DNA of 64,000 bases from Roseococcus pinisoli (GTDB taxonomy: Bacteria > Pseudomonadota > Alphaproteobacteria > Acetobacterales > Acetobacteraceae): positions 496,001 through 560,000 of the forward strand of contig NZ_JAHCDA010000001.1 in NCBI RefSeq assembly GCF_018413645.1, read 5' to 3'. Positions 1-8,997 of this stretch are shown here, one piece after another. A program made the position numbers and the translations under genes. Numbering within the stretch: the stretch's first letter is position 1; each line of letters starts with the position of its first letter. The notes under the pieces were generated by a model. The model searched no databases. It was not told where the DNA came from and saw only the letters and a program-made list of their open reading frames with translations.

Positions 1-84
1 ATCTCGTTCTCCATCTTCGCTGTCAGGATTCAGAACGTGGTGCAGGCGAGCAAAGTTGCCGCGGAGCGCTTCGGCGCGTCACCG

Positions 85-990
85 TCAGGCGACAGAGATG
101 ACGAGCTTGCCGGTGACGCGGCCCCTGGCACTGACCTCCAGCGCCTCCACCGTCTGCACCAACGGAAAGCTCCGCTCTACGCGCAGCCCGAAGAGGCCTT
201 CGACACAAAGCAGCGCCACATTCGCGAAGATCCGCTCCGGATCCTTCGGCGGCCCGTGGGAGAACTTCGCGCCGTATTGCTCCGCCGAGAAATCGGCAAC
301 GGAAAGCACGCGCGACGCCTCGCCGACGATATCGATCAGCTCTGGGATGATACCGGAGCCGGCAAGATCGAGGGCCGCGTCCACTCCCCCGGGCGCGAGC
401 TCCCTCACCCGCGCCGCCAAGCCGGGCCCGTAGGTTGTCGGGATGGCGCCGAGGCTGCGCAGATAGTCGTGCTTCGGTGCACTCGCCGTGCCGATCACGA
501 CAATTCCGCGCAGCCGCGCAAGCTGCAGGACGGCGGAGCCGATCCCACCCGCGGCGCCACTTGCCAGCAGCGTCTGGCCGGCTGTCACGCCCACTTCGTC
601 GAGGGCGCGCGTCGCCGTGTCGACGATCACGGGGAGGCCACCGGCGACCTCGAAGGAAAGGTCCTCCGGCTTGCGGGCCCAATGCGTGAGGACCGCAAAT
701 TCGGCCATCGTGCCTTCACCGAAGCCGAAGACCGCATTGCCGACCGAAACGCCGGAAACGCCGGCGCCGACCTCATCCACGATGCCTGAGGCCTCGACGC
801 CGATACCCGCGGGAAAGGTGACCTCCTCGAAGTTGCGATACTGCCCGTCCCGCCGCTTCCAGTCCGAGGGATTGACCCCCGCGGCCCTGACGGCGATCCG
901 CACCTGGCCGGAGCCGGCATGAGGCTCCTCGACCTCGACCACCTGCACGACCTCCGGCCCGCCATATCCGCTGAGCTGAACTGCCTTCAT
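85..990 (-). CDS. zinc-independent quinone oxidoreductase / MDR alcohol dehydrogenase-like protein
   Basis: A 301-residue medium-chain dehydrogenase/reductase of the quinone oxidoreductase type, expected to reduce quinones or enones with NADPH in the cytoplasm. The N-terminal GroES-like domain starts MKAVQLSGYGGPEV. The Rossmann nucleotide motif is ASGAAGGIGSAVLQLA near residue 140, and no structural zinc-site cysteine cluster is visible. The ATG at 988-990 is chosen because it overlaps the stop of the upstream MFS gene by four bases (ATGA), which indicates translational coupling. It is probably co-expressed with the pump under the divergent TetR regulator. The substrate is unknown. Confidence 0.85.
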   Translation of the reverse strand: MKAVQLSGYGGPEVVQVVEVEEPHAGSGQVRIAVRAAGVNPSDWKRRDGQYRNFEEVTFPAGIGVEASGIVDEVGAGVSGVSVGNAVFGFGEGTMAEFAVLTHWARKPEDLSFEVAGGLPVIVDTATRALDEVGVTAGQTLLASGAAGGIGSAVLQLARLRGIVVIGTASAPKHDYLRSLGAIPTTYGPGLAARVRELAPGGVDAALDLAGSGIIPELIDIVGEASRVLSVADFSAEQYGAKFSHGPPKDPERIFANVALLCVEGLFGLRVERSFPLVQTVEALEVSARGRVTGKLVISVA

Positions 991-2222
991 GGGTTTCTCC
1001 TTTCGGTTGTCTGCGGGGCCCGCGCCCAGGCGTGGACGCCACGCGCAAGGCAGGAAGTTGGGGTGCCCCAGAAAACCAGTGGGATCGCGATGGCGTAGAC
1101 GACGACCACCGAGAGCCAGACGGCCCCGGGCCAGTCCTGCTGGGTGGCGAGATAGAGTGTCGAGAAGGCGAGCGGCCCCACGATGGAGGCCAGGCTGATC
1201 GCCGAGGCCAGGACGCCCTGGAGCTGGCCCTGCTGGGCGGGATCGGCCTGCCGCGTGGCCAGGGCCTGGAAGGCCGGCGTGCCCATCCCGCCGAGCGCGA
1301 AAATCGGCATGATGGCGAAGACCACCCAGCCCTCGCTGGCGAAGGCCATGACAGACAGCGCGAGGCAGGCGAAGCCGATCCCGGCGACCACGGCCCAGCG
1401 CTCGCCCAGCAGCCTCGTCGCGGGGCCGGGCAGGAAGGCCTGCACCATCGTCTGGCAGATGCCAAGCATACCCAATGACAGACCGATCCAGAGGCCGTTC
1501 CACTGGAAAGTGTCGAAGCCCCACAGCGCCCAGCAGGTGCCATAGGATTCCCCGGCCCCGGCCAGGAGGAAGTACACGAAGACGATCGGCAGAAGCCCCT
1601 TCCGCGAGAAGACCCAGCGCAGCGGCCGAAGCGGATTGAGCGCGGCCAGCTCGATCTTCTGGCGGGACGGCGTGCGGGATTCCGGCAGGACGAAGAAGGC
1701 CAGCAGCAGATTGCAGGCGTTCAGCACGGCGGCGGCGATGAAGGGCAGTCGCAGCCAGTGGTCACCGAGCAGCCCGCCCAGGACCGGCCCGATGATGAAG
1801 CCGATGCCGAACATGGCGCTGTTCAGACCGAAGCGGCGGGCGCGCTCCTCCTCGCGCGAGATGTCGGTGATATAGGCCGTGGCGACGGAAACATTGGCGC
1901 TGGTCAGGCCGGCAATGGCGCGGCCCAGCAGCAGCATCCAGAGCTGCGGCGCGAAGGCCATCACCAGGTAGTTGATGGACGCCCCGGCGAGCGAGATCAG
2001 CAGCACCGGCCGCCGGCCGAGATGGTCGCTCAGCGCGCCCAGGACCGGTGCAAAGACGAACTGCATGACCGCGTAGAGCGCGGTCATGATCCCGATATAG
2101 GGCGCGATGTTCGGGGTGTGCGTCACCTCCTCCAGCAACCGGGGGAGAATGGGAAAGATGAGGCCGATGCCCACCGCGTCGAGGCAGATGGCCGCATAGA
2201 TGACGACGAGGGGCTTGTTCAT
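987..2222 (-). CDS. MFS transporter, TCR/Tet-type drug efflux family
   Basis: A 411-residue, twelve-helix drug:H+ antiporter of the inner membrane. The N-terminus LDAVGIGLIFPILPRLL and the loop motif A GALSDHLGRRPVLL closely resemble tetracycline-class pumps. It heads a two-gene unit with the quinone oxidoreductase (four-base overlap) and is divergent from a TetR-family gene, the classic arrangement for an inducible pump. Whether tetracycline or another compound is exported cannot be read from the sequence. Confidence 0.88.
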   Translation of the reverse strand: MNKPLVVIYAAICLDAVGIGLIFPILPRLLEEVTHTPNIAPYIGIMTALYAVMQFVFAPVLGALSDHLGRRPVLLISLAGASINYLVMAFAPQLWMLLLGRAIAGLTSANVSVATAYITDISREEERARRFGLNSAMFGIGFIIGPVLGGLLGDHWLRLPFIAAAVLNACNLLLAFFVLPESRTPSRQKIELAALNPLRPLRWVFSRKGLLPIVFVYFLLAGAGESYGTCWALWGFDTFQWNGLWIGLSLGMLGICQTMVQAFLPGPATRLLGERWAVVAGIGFACLALSVMAFASEGWVVFAIMPIFALGGMGTPAFQALATRQADPAQQGQLQGVLASAISLASIVGPLAFSTLYLATQQDWPGAVWLSVVVVYAIAIPLVFWGTPTSCLARGVHAWARAPQTTERRNP

Positions 2223-2274
2223 CGAAGCGTCCGAAGGAAGGGAAGGCTGCCGGGGTCAATGCGATCGACCTCGG

Positions 2275-2308
2275 TATGTACCAGAGCTACAAATATACTA
2301 AGTACATA
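2275..2308. promoter_or_regulatory. inverted repeat in the TetR/MFS divergent promoter
   Basis: TATGTAC (2275-2281) and GTACATA (2302-2308) form a perfect inverted repeat with a 20-base spacer in the most AT-rich part of the 110-base gap between the MFS and TetR genes. A TATACT element (2294-2299) lies inside. The position is what is expected of an operator for the divergent TetR regulator; binding is inferred. Confidence 0.5.
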
Positions 2309-2332
2309 AATAGATGTGCTACCAGCAGCCGC

Positions 2333-2971
2333 ATGTCAACGCCGCCTGACCGCCGATCCCGCAAGCGCCTGGCCACGCGCCAAGGCATCTCCAACGCCGC
2401 CACCCAGCTCTTCTTCGAGCGCGGCTTCGATCGTGTGACGGTGGATGAGATCGCCGAGGCCGCCGACGTCGGGCGGATGACCGTGTTCAATCACTTCCCC
2501 CGCAAGGAGGACATGTTCTTCGATCGCGACGAGGAAGGGCGCGAGGTGCTGCGCGACGCCCTGCGGCAGCGCGATCCGGGCGTGTCTCCCGTCGAGACGC
2601 TGCGCCGGCTCGCCCATCGGCTCATCGCGGAACGGAGCCCCTATGTGGAATTCTCGGCCCGAAGCCAGAGCTTCATCAGGACGATCGAGGGCAGCGAGGT
2701 CCTCAAGGCACGCGCCAGGGCGATACGTGACGAGCTCGCCGAGGTCGTGTCCGTGGCGCTGACCGACGGCGCCGGGCGCCCGCCCGGCGATCCCGACGCC
2801 CGCCTCGCCGCCGGCCTGCTCCTGGCGACGTGGAGCGTAGCCTTCCTCCAGGCGCACCGGATCTTCCGGCAGAAGCGGAGTTCGGCGGAAGCGAAAACCG
2901 CCTTCCTCGCCCTGATCGACAAGGGAAGCCTGGGCATCGAGGCCGCGATGGCGGGCACGCCCTACACCTGA
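2333..2971 (+). CDS. TetR family transcriptional regulator
   Basis: A 212-residue repressor-type protein. The N-terminal helix-turn-helix spans about residues 17-62 (FDRVTVDEIAEAADVG then MTVFNHFPRKEDMF), followed by an all-helical ligand-binding domain. The ATG at 2333 is preferred over upstream in-frame codons because these would run through the inverted repeat and give a tail with no family similarity. It is divergent from the Tet-type pump and probably represses it and itself. Confidence 0.87.
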   Translation: MSTPPDRRSRKRLATRQGISNAATQLFFERGFDRVTVDEIAEAADVGRMTVFNHFPRKEDMFFDRDEEGREVLRDALRQRDPGVSPVETLRRLAHRLIAERSPYVEFSARSQSFIRTIEGSEVLKARARAIRDELAEVVSVALTDGAGRPPGDPDARLAAGLLLATWSVAFLQAHRIFRQKRSSAEAKTAFLALIDKGSLGIEAAMAGTPYT

Positions 2972-3054
2972 AGCACATGCCTCCAGCCGATCGCCCGGCA
3001 GTCCTCGTCGGAAAGACATTGTTCCCGGCCACGCGATGCTGACACAACACACGC

Positions 3055-3960
3055 ATGACGGCTCCCCTTCTCGCTGAGACCTCCGCCCTGCACCGGGAAC
3101 TCGCGCGCGACATCCTGCTGGGCCTGCGTGCCCGCGGCGCCGTGCCGGGCGAGAAGCTGTCGCGCCTGGCCTTGGCGAAGGAGCTCGGCGTCTCCCGCAC
3201 GCCTGTCGAGGGCGCGGTGGCCCTGCTGGAATCGCTGGGCGTGGTGGAGACCGAGGGGCGTGCGGTGCGGCTGCGCCACGTCGCCTTCGATCCCGAGCAC
3301 CTCGTGCCCCGCGCGGCGGAGGAGAGCGATGCCGTGGCCGAGCTCCTCGTCGCCCTGGCGCGCGACCGCCGCAGCGGCGCGCTGCCCGAGGAGGTCTCGG
3401 AGCGCCTGCTGCAGTCGCGCTACGCCGTGGGGCGCGCGGTCGTGGCGGCCACGCTGCGGCAGCTGTCCGACGTAGGCGCCGTCATGCGCAACCGCGGCCA
3501 TGGCTGGCGCTTCGGCCCGGCCTATTCCTCCGCCGAGGACCGCGCCGCCTCCTATCGCTTTCGCCTGATGCTGGAGCCGACCGGCCTGCTGGAGCCGGGT
3601 TTCTCCCTGCCCTCCGGCTGGGTCGCGGGGATGCGCCGCGCGCATGAGCGTTTCCTCGGGCGCGCCTGGAAGGACACGGACCCGGTGCATTTCTTCGAGA
3701 CCAATGCCGCATTTCATCGCGGCCTGGCGGAAGGCTCCGGCAACCGGTTCCTGGTCCAGGCCATCGAGCAGCAGAACCAGCTCCGCCGCTTCTCCAACTA
3801 CGACTGGCAGCGCGGGATGGAGCGCGTGCGCACCTCCGCGGCCGATCATCTCGGCATCCTGGAAGCGCTAGAGGTCGGCGACCGGCCGGAAGCCGCCGAG
3901 CGGATGCGCCACCACCTGGCCGGCACGGCGAAGCTCGCCTGGCGATCGCGAACCGGCTGA
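3055..3960 (+). CDS. GntR-type regulator with two winged-helix segments and an FCD domain
   Basis: A 301-residue protein. Residues about 8-75 form a GntR winged helix (GEKLSRLALAKELGVSRTPV). Residues about 95-160 look like a second winged helix (LLQSRYAVGRAVVAATLRQL, then a GHGWRFGP wing). The C-terminal half is an FCD effector domain (FFETNAAFHRGLAEGSGNRF and a late H-rich helix). Most FCD regulators have a single DNA-binding domain and about 230 residues. It precedes the dipeptide-type binding protein on the same strand with a 61-base gap and may control that row of genes. No clear Shine-Dalgarno is seen at this ATG. Confidence 0.8.
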   Translation: MTAPLLAETSALHRELARDILLGLRARGAVPGEKLSRLALAKELGVSRTPVEGAVALLESLGVVETEGRAVRLRHVAFDPEHLVPRAAEESDAVAELLVALARDRRSGALPEEVSERLLQSRYAVGRAVVAATLRQLSDVGAVMRNRGHGWRFGPAYSSAEDRAASYRFRLMLEPTGLLEPGFSLPSGWVAGMRRAHERFLGRAWKDTDPVHFFETNAAFHRGLAEGSGNRFLVQAIEQQNQLRRFSNYDWQRGMERVRTSAADHLGILEALEVGDRPEAAERMRHHLAGTAKLAWRSRTG

Positions 3961-4021
3961 TCGGCCATATTGCATTTTGCGGGGCATAGCGCATTCTTCG
4001 GTCAAATCCGAGGAGCGTGAC

Positions 4022-5620
4022 ATGCCGAAGCTGCCCGTCACCCGCCGCTGGCTGACCCGCGCCGGCCTTGCCGCAGGCGCCACGAATGGATGGATCGCGG
4101 CCGCCCTCGCGCAGGGCGCCGGGACCTCCGGCCTCCTGCGCATCGGCATGGCGGCGCCGAACACCACGCTCGATCCGCACCTCCAGAACAACGCGCCGAA
4201 CAACGCCGTCGCCAGCCATATCTTCGACACGCTGGTGACGAACGACGCGGCCTCCCACTCCACGCCCGGGCTCGCGGAATCCTGGCGGCTGACCGACGAC
4301 ACGCATTGGGAATTCACGCTGCGGGAGGCCCGCTTCACCGACGGCGCGCCCTTCACGGCGGAGGACGCCATCGCCTCCATCCGCCGCGCCACCGACATTC
4401 CGAGCACCGCCTCCTTCCGCACCTATACGCGGAGCGTGAAGTCCATGTCGGCGCCGGGGCCGAGGCGCCTGCTGGTGAAGACCGACGGCCCCGATCCCCT
4501 GCTGCTCAACTCGCTGAGCCGCGTCCGCGTGATCGCCGCGGGCCGCGCCGGGGCCGGCACCTCCGACTACAATAACGGCACGGCCGCCATCGGCACGGGC
4601 CCCTTCGTCCTGCGGGAGAACGTGCCGGGCAGCTACATCCGCCTCGCCCGCAACGACGCCTGGTGGGGGCCGCGCCTGCCCTGGTCGGAGGTCGTGCTGC
4701 GCATGGTCACCGACGATGGCGGCCGGCTGGCGGCACTGCTCTCGGGCGATCTCGACCTCATCGAGGCCGTGCCTTCGCAGAGCGCGTCACGGGTGCGATC
4801 CAGCCCGCGCTTCCACCTCATCCGCGGCATCTCCAGCCGCTTCGTCCACGTCAATCTCGACGTCCATCGGGACGTCACGCCCTTCGCGGCCGGCCCTGAC
4901 GGTCGCCCCCTGCCCGCCAATCCGTTCAAGGACCTGCGCGTGCGGCGGGCGCTGAACCTCGCGATCAACCGTCAGGCGATGGTGGAGCGCGTGATGGAGG
5001 GGGATGCCGTCGCGGCCTCCCAATTCCTGCCCAAAGGCCAGCCCGGCACCTCCGACCGGCTGGAGGTGCCGCCCTTCGAGCCCGACCGCGCCCGCGCGCT
5101 GCTGGCCGAGGCCGGATATCCCAACGGCTTCCGCATGACCTTGCATGGCCCGAACGACCGCTACGTGAACGACGCCAAGATCGTGCAGGCCATCGCCCAG
5201 ATGTGGAGCCGTATCGGCATCGAGACGCGCGCCGAGGTCATGCCCTGGTCCGTCTATGCCTCGCGAGGCCCGCGCGGCGAGTTCAGCGCCGGGCTCGCGG
5301 CCTGGGGCGTGAACACGGGCGAGACCTCCAATCCGCTCAAGGCCCTCTGCGCCACCTGGGATCGTGACGCCGGCATGGGCGCCTCCAATGCGGGGCGCTA
5401 CTCCAATGCCGAGGTGGACCGGCTGGTGCTGGAGGCGTTGCGCACCATGGACGAGGCGCGCCGCAACGCGATGCTGGCGGAGGCCAGCCGCCTCGTCTTC
5501 GAGGACGTCGCCATCCTGCCCCTGCACCACGAGGTCTCCGTCTGGGCCGGACGGCGCGACGTCACCTACCAAACCCGCAATGACCAATACACGCTCGCCA
5601 TGGGCGTGGGACGGAGCTGA
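4022..5620 (+). CDS. ABC transporter substrate-binding protein, family 5 (dipeptide/oligopeptide type)
   Basis: A 532-residue periplasmic solute receptor of the SBP_bac_5 class. The ATG at 4022 is preceded by AGGAG and starts an export signal with a twin-arginine-like RRWLTRAG followed by a hydrophobic stretch ending near AALAQG. Core family features include the LDPHLQNN region, ending with a typical LPLHHEVSVWAGRRDVTY segment. No permease or ATPase gene is next to it. Instead an alpha/beta hydrolase (4-base gap) and a gamma-glutamyltransferase follow, suggesting uptake and breakdown of a peptide or amide. Confidence 0.88.
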   Translation: MPKLPVTRRWLTRAGLAAGATNGWIAAALAQGAGTSGLLRIGMAAPNTTLDPHLQNNAPNNAVASHIFDTLVTNDAASHSTPGLAESWRLTDDTHWEFTLREARFTDGAPFTAEDAIASIRRATDIPSTASFRTYTRSVKSMSAPGPRRLLVKTDGPDPLLLNSLSRVRVIAAGRAGAGTSDYNNGTAAIGTGPFVLRENVPGSYIRLARNDAWWGPRLPWSEVVLRMVTDDGGRLAALLSGDLDLIEAVPSQSASRVRSSPRFHLIRGISSRFVHVNLDVHRDVTPFAAGPDGRPLPANPFKDLRVRRALNLAINRQAMVERVMEGDAVAASQFLPKGQPGTSDRLEVPPFEPDRARALLAEAGYPNGFRMTLHGPNDRYVNDAKIVQAIAQMWSRIGIETRAEVMPWSVYASRGPRGEFSAGLAAWGVNTGETSNPLKALCATWDRDAGMGASNAGRYSNAEVDRLVLEALRTMDEARRNAMLAEASRLVFEDVAILPLHHEVSVWAGRRDVTYQTRNDQYTLAMGVGRS

Positions 5621-5624
5621 CCAC

Positions 5625-6476
5625 ATGACCGATGCACCCGCCGGCGCCGGCGAAGCCAGGGCCCGCGCCCTCTACGACCTCGGCCCGACCGCGATCTTCG
5701 CGAGCAAGGCGGATCCGCGCTTCCACTACGCGCTCTACGTGCCGCCGCAGGTCGGCCAGGGCGCGAAGGTGGAGCTGCTGGTGGCGGTGCACGGTACCTC
5801 GCGCACCTCCTTCCTGGAGTTCCGTGACGGCTTCTCGGAGTTCGGCCGCTGGAACGACTGCGCCGTGCTCTGCCCAGTCTTCCCCGTGGGCGTGCGCGGC
5901 GACGGCGCGCGCTCGGGCTACAAGTACATGCAGGAAGGCGACATCCGCTACGACGAGGTGCTGATCTCGATGGTGGAGGAGGTCGCGGAGAAATACGGGC
6001 AGAACTGGTCGCGCTTCGCGATCTTCGGCTTCTCCGGCGGCGGCCATTTCGCCCACCGCTTCGCCATCCTGCATCCGCGCAAGCTCTGGGCGGCCTGCAT
6101 CGGCGCGCCGGGCTCGATCACGCGCCTCGATCCGACGCGCGACTGGTGGGTCGGCATCCGCGACATCAAGGCGCGCTTCGGCGTGGAGTTCGACGGCGAG
6201 GCGCTGGCGCAGATCCCCGTGCAGATGGTGGTGGGCGACGCCGATCTCGAGACCTGGGAGATCACCCACAAGCCTGGCGGCACCTATTGGATGGAGGGCG
6301 CCAACGATGCCGGCGCCACGCGGCCCGAGCGGCTGCAGGCGCTCGCCCAATCCTTCCGTGACGCGGGCGTGGACGTGCAGCTGGACCTCGTGCCGGGTGT
6401 TTCGCACGATCGCCTGAAGGTGCTGGGCCGCGTGAAGGATTTCCTCGCCAGGACCCTCGCGCGGATGCGGAACTGA
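5625..6476 (+). CDS. alpha/beta hydrolase
   Basis: A 283-residue hydrolase. The nucleophile elbow is GFSGGG with Ser at residue 137. The oxyanion region is VAVHGTSRTS and the late catalytic His is in PGVSHDRL. No signal peptide is seen, so it should be cytoplasmic. It begins four bases after the binding-protein stop and ends two bases before the gamma-glutamyltransferase ATG, so the three are almost certainly one transcript. The substrate is unknown; an ester or amide taken up through the binding protein is a reasonable inference. Confidence 0.82.
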   Translation: MTDAPAGAGEARARALYDLGPTAIFASKADPRFHYALYVPPQVGQGAKVELLVAVHGTSRTSFLEFRDGFSEFGRWNDCAVLCPVFPVGVRGDGARSGYKYMQEGDIRYDEVLISMVEEVAEKYGQNWSRFAIFGFSGGGHFAHRFAILHPRKLWAACIGAPGSITRLDPTRDWWVGIRDIKARFGVEFDGEALAQIPVQMVVGDADLETWEITHKPGGTYWMEGANDAGATRPERLQALAQSFRDAGVDVQLDLVPGVSHDRLKVLGRVKDFLARTLARMRN

Positions 6477-6478
6477 CC

Positions 6479-8083
6479 ATGCCGGGCATGATCGTCGCGC
6501 CGCAGCCCGAGGCGGTGGAGGCCGGCGCGCTGGTGCTGAAGCGCGGCGGCAATGCGGTGGACGCCGCCATCGCCTGCGCCTTCGTGCAGGGCGTGGTGGA
6601 CCCGCTGATGTGCGGCATCGGCGGCTTCGGCTCCATGCAGGTCTACATGCCCAAGCGCGGCGTGCATCAGGTGCTGGAATTCTACGCGCGCGCGCCGCTC
6701 GCCTCCCGGCCGGAGATGTGGCTCGACAAGCTGCTCGGCCAGTCGCGCGACGGCTTCGCCTTCCTGCTGGAGGGCGGCATCAGCGAGCAGGGATGGCTCG
6801 CCGTCTGCACGCCGGGCAACGTCGCCGGCTATGCGGAAGCGCTGTCGCGCTGGGGCACGCTGGACTGGGCGGAGGCCATGGCGCCCGCCATCGCCGAGGC
6901 GCGCCGCGGCGTGATGGTGCGGCCGCACATGCATTGGTTCTGGTCGCAGGACCAGAGCGGCAGCGGCCAGGTCAATACGGCCGACAAGCTGCGGCTGACG
7001 AAGACGGGGCGCGAGGTCTATTTCCGCCCCGACGGCTCGCTGAAGCGCCCCGGCGACATGCTTCACAACCCGGACCTCACCCGCACCCTGGAGCGGCTGG
7101 CCAAGGGCGGGCCCGAGCTCTTCTACCGCGGCGAGCTGGCGCAGGAGATGGCGGCGGACTTCGCCGCGCAGGGCGGGCTGATCGCAGAGGAGGATTTCGC
7201 GCAGTTCAAGCTGTCCGCCGTGGAGCCGATCTGGGGCAGCTATCGCGGCCACCGCATCGCGACCAACCCGCCGCCCTCCAGCGGTCTCTCCATGATCGAG
7301 CTGCTGAACATCCTGGAGAATTTCGACCTCGCCGCGCTGGAGCATAACGGCGCGGAGCATGTGCGCCTGCTGGCCGAAGCGATGAAGCGCATGACGCTCG
7401 ACAAGGACGCGCATATGGGCGACCCGGCCTATGTCGACGTACCCGTCGCGCGCCTCACCTCGAAGGAGCACGCTGCCGCGCATGCCGCGGAAATCCGCGC
7501 CGGTGAGCGCGCCACGGTGAAGCGCCTCGACCGTTCGCAGCGCGAGACCACGCATGTCTCCGTCGTCGATGCCGAGGGCAATGCCGTGGCGCTCACGCAC
7601 ACGCTGGGCAGCCCTTCCGGTGCGATCACCGAAGGGCTGGGCTTTATGTGGAACGGCACGATGAGCCGCTTCGATCCGCGCCCGGGACGCGCCGGCTCCA
7701 TCGCGCCGGGCAAGCGGCGTTCCTCCTCCGCCGCGCCCACCATCGTCTTCAGGGACAACAGGCCCTTCATCGTGATCGGGGCGCCAGGCGGCTCCTACAT
7801 CGCACCGGCCGTGGCGCAGGGCATCATGAACGTCATCGACTTCGGCATGCCCATGGCCGAGGCCGTGGCGGCGCCGCGCGTGATGGGCGTCTCGGATTCC
7901 ATCGACGTCGCCAATCGCGTCCCGCGTCATGTCACCGACGCGCTGGAGGCCGAGGGCTACAGCGTGAAGCGAAGCTGGATGAGCTATGCTTTCGCCGCGC
8001 TGCACGGCATCCGGATCGAGGGCACGCGGCTCGAGGGCGGCGCCGATCCGCAACGCGACGGGATGGCGCTGCGGGTCGATTGA
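6479..8083 (+). CDS. gamma-glutamyltransferase family protein
   Basis: A 534-residue Ntn-hydrolase of the gamma-glutamyltranspeptidase family. The self-cleavage site is RETTHVSVVD with Thr357 as the predicted N-terminal nucleophile of the small subunit. The large subunit has GGNAVDAAIA and GIGGFG, and the small subunit ends with the GAPGGSYI motif. No signal peptide is visible, unlike periplasmic Ggt, so this belongs to the cytoplasmic group that often acts on special gamma-glutamyl or amide compounds. It is the last gene of the binding-protein/hydrolase row; a convergent hairpin follows. Confidence 0.88.
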   Translation: MPGMIVAPQPEAVEAGALVLKRGGNAVDAAIACAFVQGVVDPLMCGIGGFGSMQVYMPKRGVHQVLEFYARAPLASRPEMWLDKLLGQSRDGFAFLLEGGISEQGWLAVCTPGNVAGYAEALSRWGTLDWAEAMAPAIAEARRGVMVRPHMHWFWSQDQSGSGQVNTADKLRLTKTGREVYFRPDGSLKRPGDMLHNPDLTRTLERLAKGGPELFYRGELAQEMAADFAAQGGLIAEEDFAQFKLSAVEPIWGSYRGHRIATNPPPSSGLSMIELLNILENFDLAALEHNGAEHVRLLAEAMKRMTLDKDAHMGDPAYVDVPVARLTSKEHAAAHAAEIRAGERATVKRLDRSQRETTHVSVVDAEGNAVALTHTLGSPSGAITEGLGFMWNGTMSRFDPRPGRAGSIAPGKRRSSSAAPTIVFRDNRPFIVIGAPGGSYIAPAVAQGIMNVIDFGMPMAEAVAAPRVMGVSDSIDVANRVPRHVTDALEAEGYSVKRSWMSYAFAALHGIRIEGTRLEGGADPQRDGMALRVD

Positions 8084-8085
8084 TC

Positions 8086-8115
8086 GGGCCCGCACCCCAT
8101 CGAGGCGCGCGGGCC
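8086..8115. terminator. hairpin between convergent genes
   Basis: GGCCCGC (8087-8093) pairs with GCGGGCC (8109-8115) between the stops of the gamma-glutamyltransferase and the PhzF-like gene. A short TT follows. Weak evidence for a bidirectional terminator. Confidence 0.4.
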
Positions 8116-8121
8116 TTCGCT

Positions 8122-8949
8122 TCAGATCAGCTCCACGCGGCCGCTGAGCCGGCAGCCGGGATTTTCCGGATCGGGCCGCACATGGATCTCGCTCGGGCTT
8201 CCCATCGCCTCCCCCTGGCGGACGATCAGGCCCTCCGCCGGCGCGCCCACGCCGTAGAAAAGCGCCGCGGCGGCGATGCCGGTCGCGGCGTCCTCCGGAT
8301 AGCCGGAGGCGCGGGGGAACTGGCGGGCATGCACGACGCCGTCCGCCCCCTGCGCCCAGGGATAGAGGCCCGTTGAGCCGATGGCATCGCAGACCGCGCG
8401 GATCCGAACGGGATCCGGAACCAGCGCGTGCAGCCGCGCGAGATCGGCGACGGGCACCAGCGTCTTCACCCGGCTGGTGGCGGCGTTCAGCACCCGGGAT
8501 CCGGGACGCAGATCGCCCGCCGTCAGGCCCAGGACGGCCAGCACCGCGGCGGCCTCCACGACCTCCTCCACCCGGCCGGGCGGCTGGGTGATCTCGACGC
8601 CGCCATCAGCCGCGAAGAGCGCGCGCACCGGGCCGGAGAGGGTCTCGATGCGGAGCTCCGGCTTCGGGGCGAGGCCGCGCTGTCGGAGCAGCCACGCCGC
8701 GCCGAGCGTTGCGTGGCCGCACATCTCCATCTCGTGCCCGGGCACGAAGAAGCGGAAGCGGAAATCGGCGGTGGCAGGGTTCTCCGGCGGCAGGACGAAG
8801 CCGCTCTCATGGCCGTGCTCGGCGGCCAGGGCGCGCATGGCCTCGGCCTCCATGCCCCGCGCATCGAGCACGACCGGACAGGGATTTCCACCCCCCGGCC
8901 CGGCCGGGAAGACGGAGAGCAGGACGGGCGTGGGGTGCGTCGGCTTCAT
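8122..8949 (-). CDS. PhzF family isomerase/epimerase
   Basis: A 275-residue protein with the PhzF diaminopimelate-epimerase-like fold. The N-terminus (VFPAGPGGGNPCPVVLD), the active-site Glu in GHESGFVLPP, and the EMEMCGHATLGAAWLL motif are all present. Family members isomerise small carboxylated compounds; no phenazine genes are nearby, so a phenazine role is not supported. It is the last gene of a reverse-strand unit with an AraC regulator, a ketopantoate-reductase-like enzyme and a MarR-GNAT fusion. Confidence 0.87.
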   Translation of the reverse strand: MKPTHPTPVLLSVFPAGPGGGNPCPVVLDARGMEAEAMRALAAEHGHESGFVLPPENPATADFRFRFFVPGHEMEMCGHATLGAAWLLRQRGLAPKPELRIETLSGPVRALFAADGGVEITQPPGRVEEVVEAAAVLAVLGLTAGDLRPGSRVLNAATSRVKTLVPVADLARLHALVPDPVRIRAVCDAIGSTGLYPWAQGADGVVHARQFPRASGYPEDAATGIAAAALFYGVGAPAEGLIVRQGEAMGSPSEIHVRPDPENPGCRLSGRVELI

Positions 8950-8997
8950 GCTCGCAGCATGTCCTACAGGTCGAAGATGGGCGCGCCGGATCGGGCC

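Noticed and set aside
23-682. Plus- and minus-strand frames over the first 700 bases other than the oxidoreductase
   Set aside because: They overlap the quinone oxidoreductase in other frames and show no recognisable motif.
6284-8095. Long minus-strand frame opposite the gamma-glutamyltransferase
   Set aside because: Composition is typical of a GC-rich shadow, while the plus strand has intact catalytic motifs.
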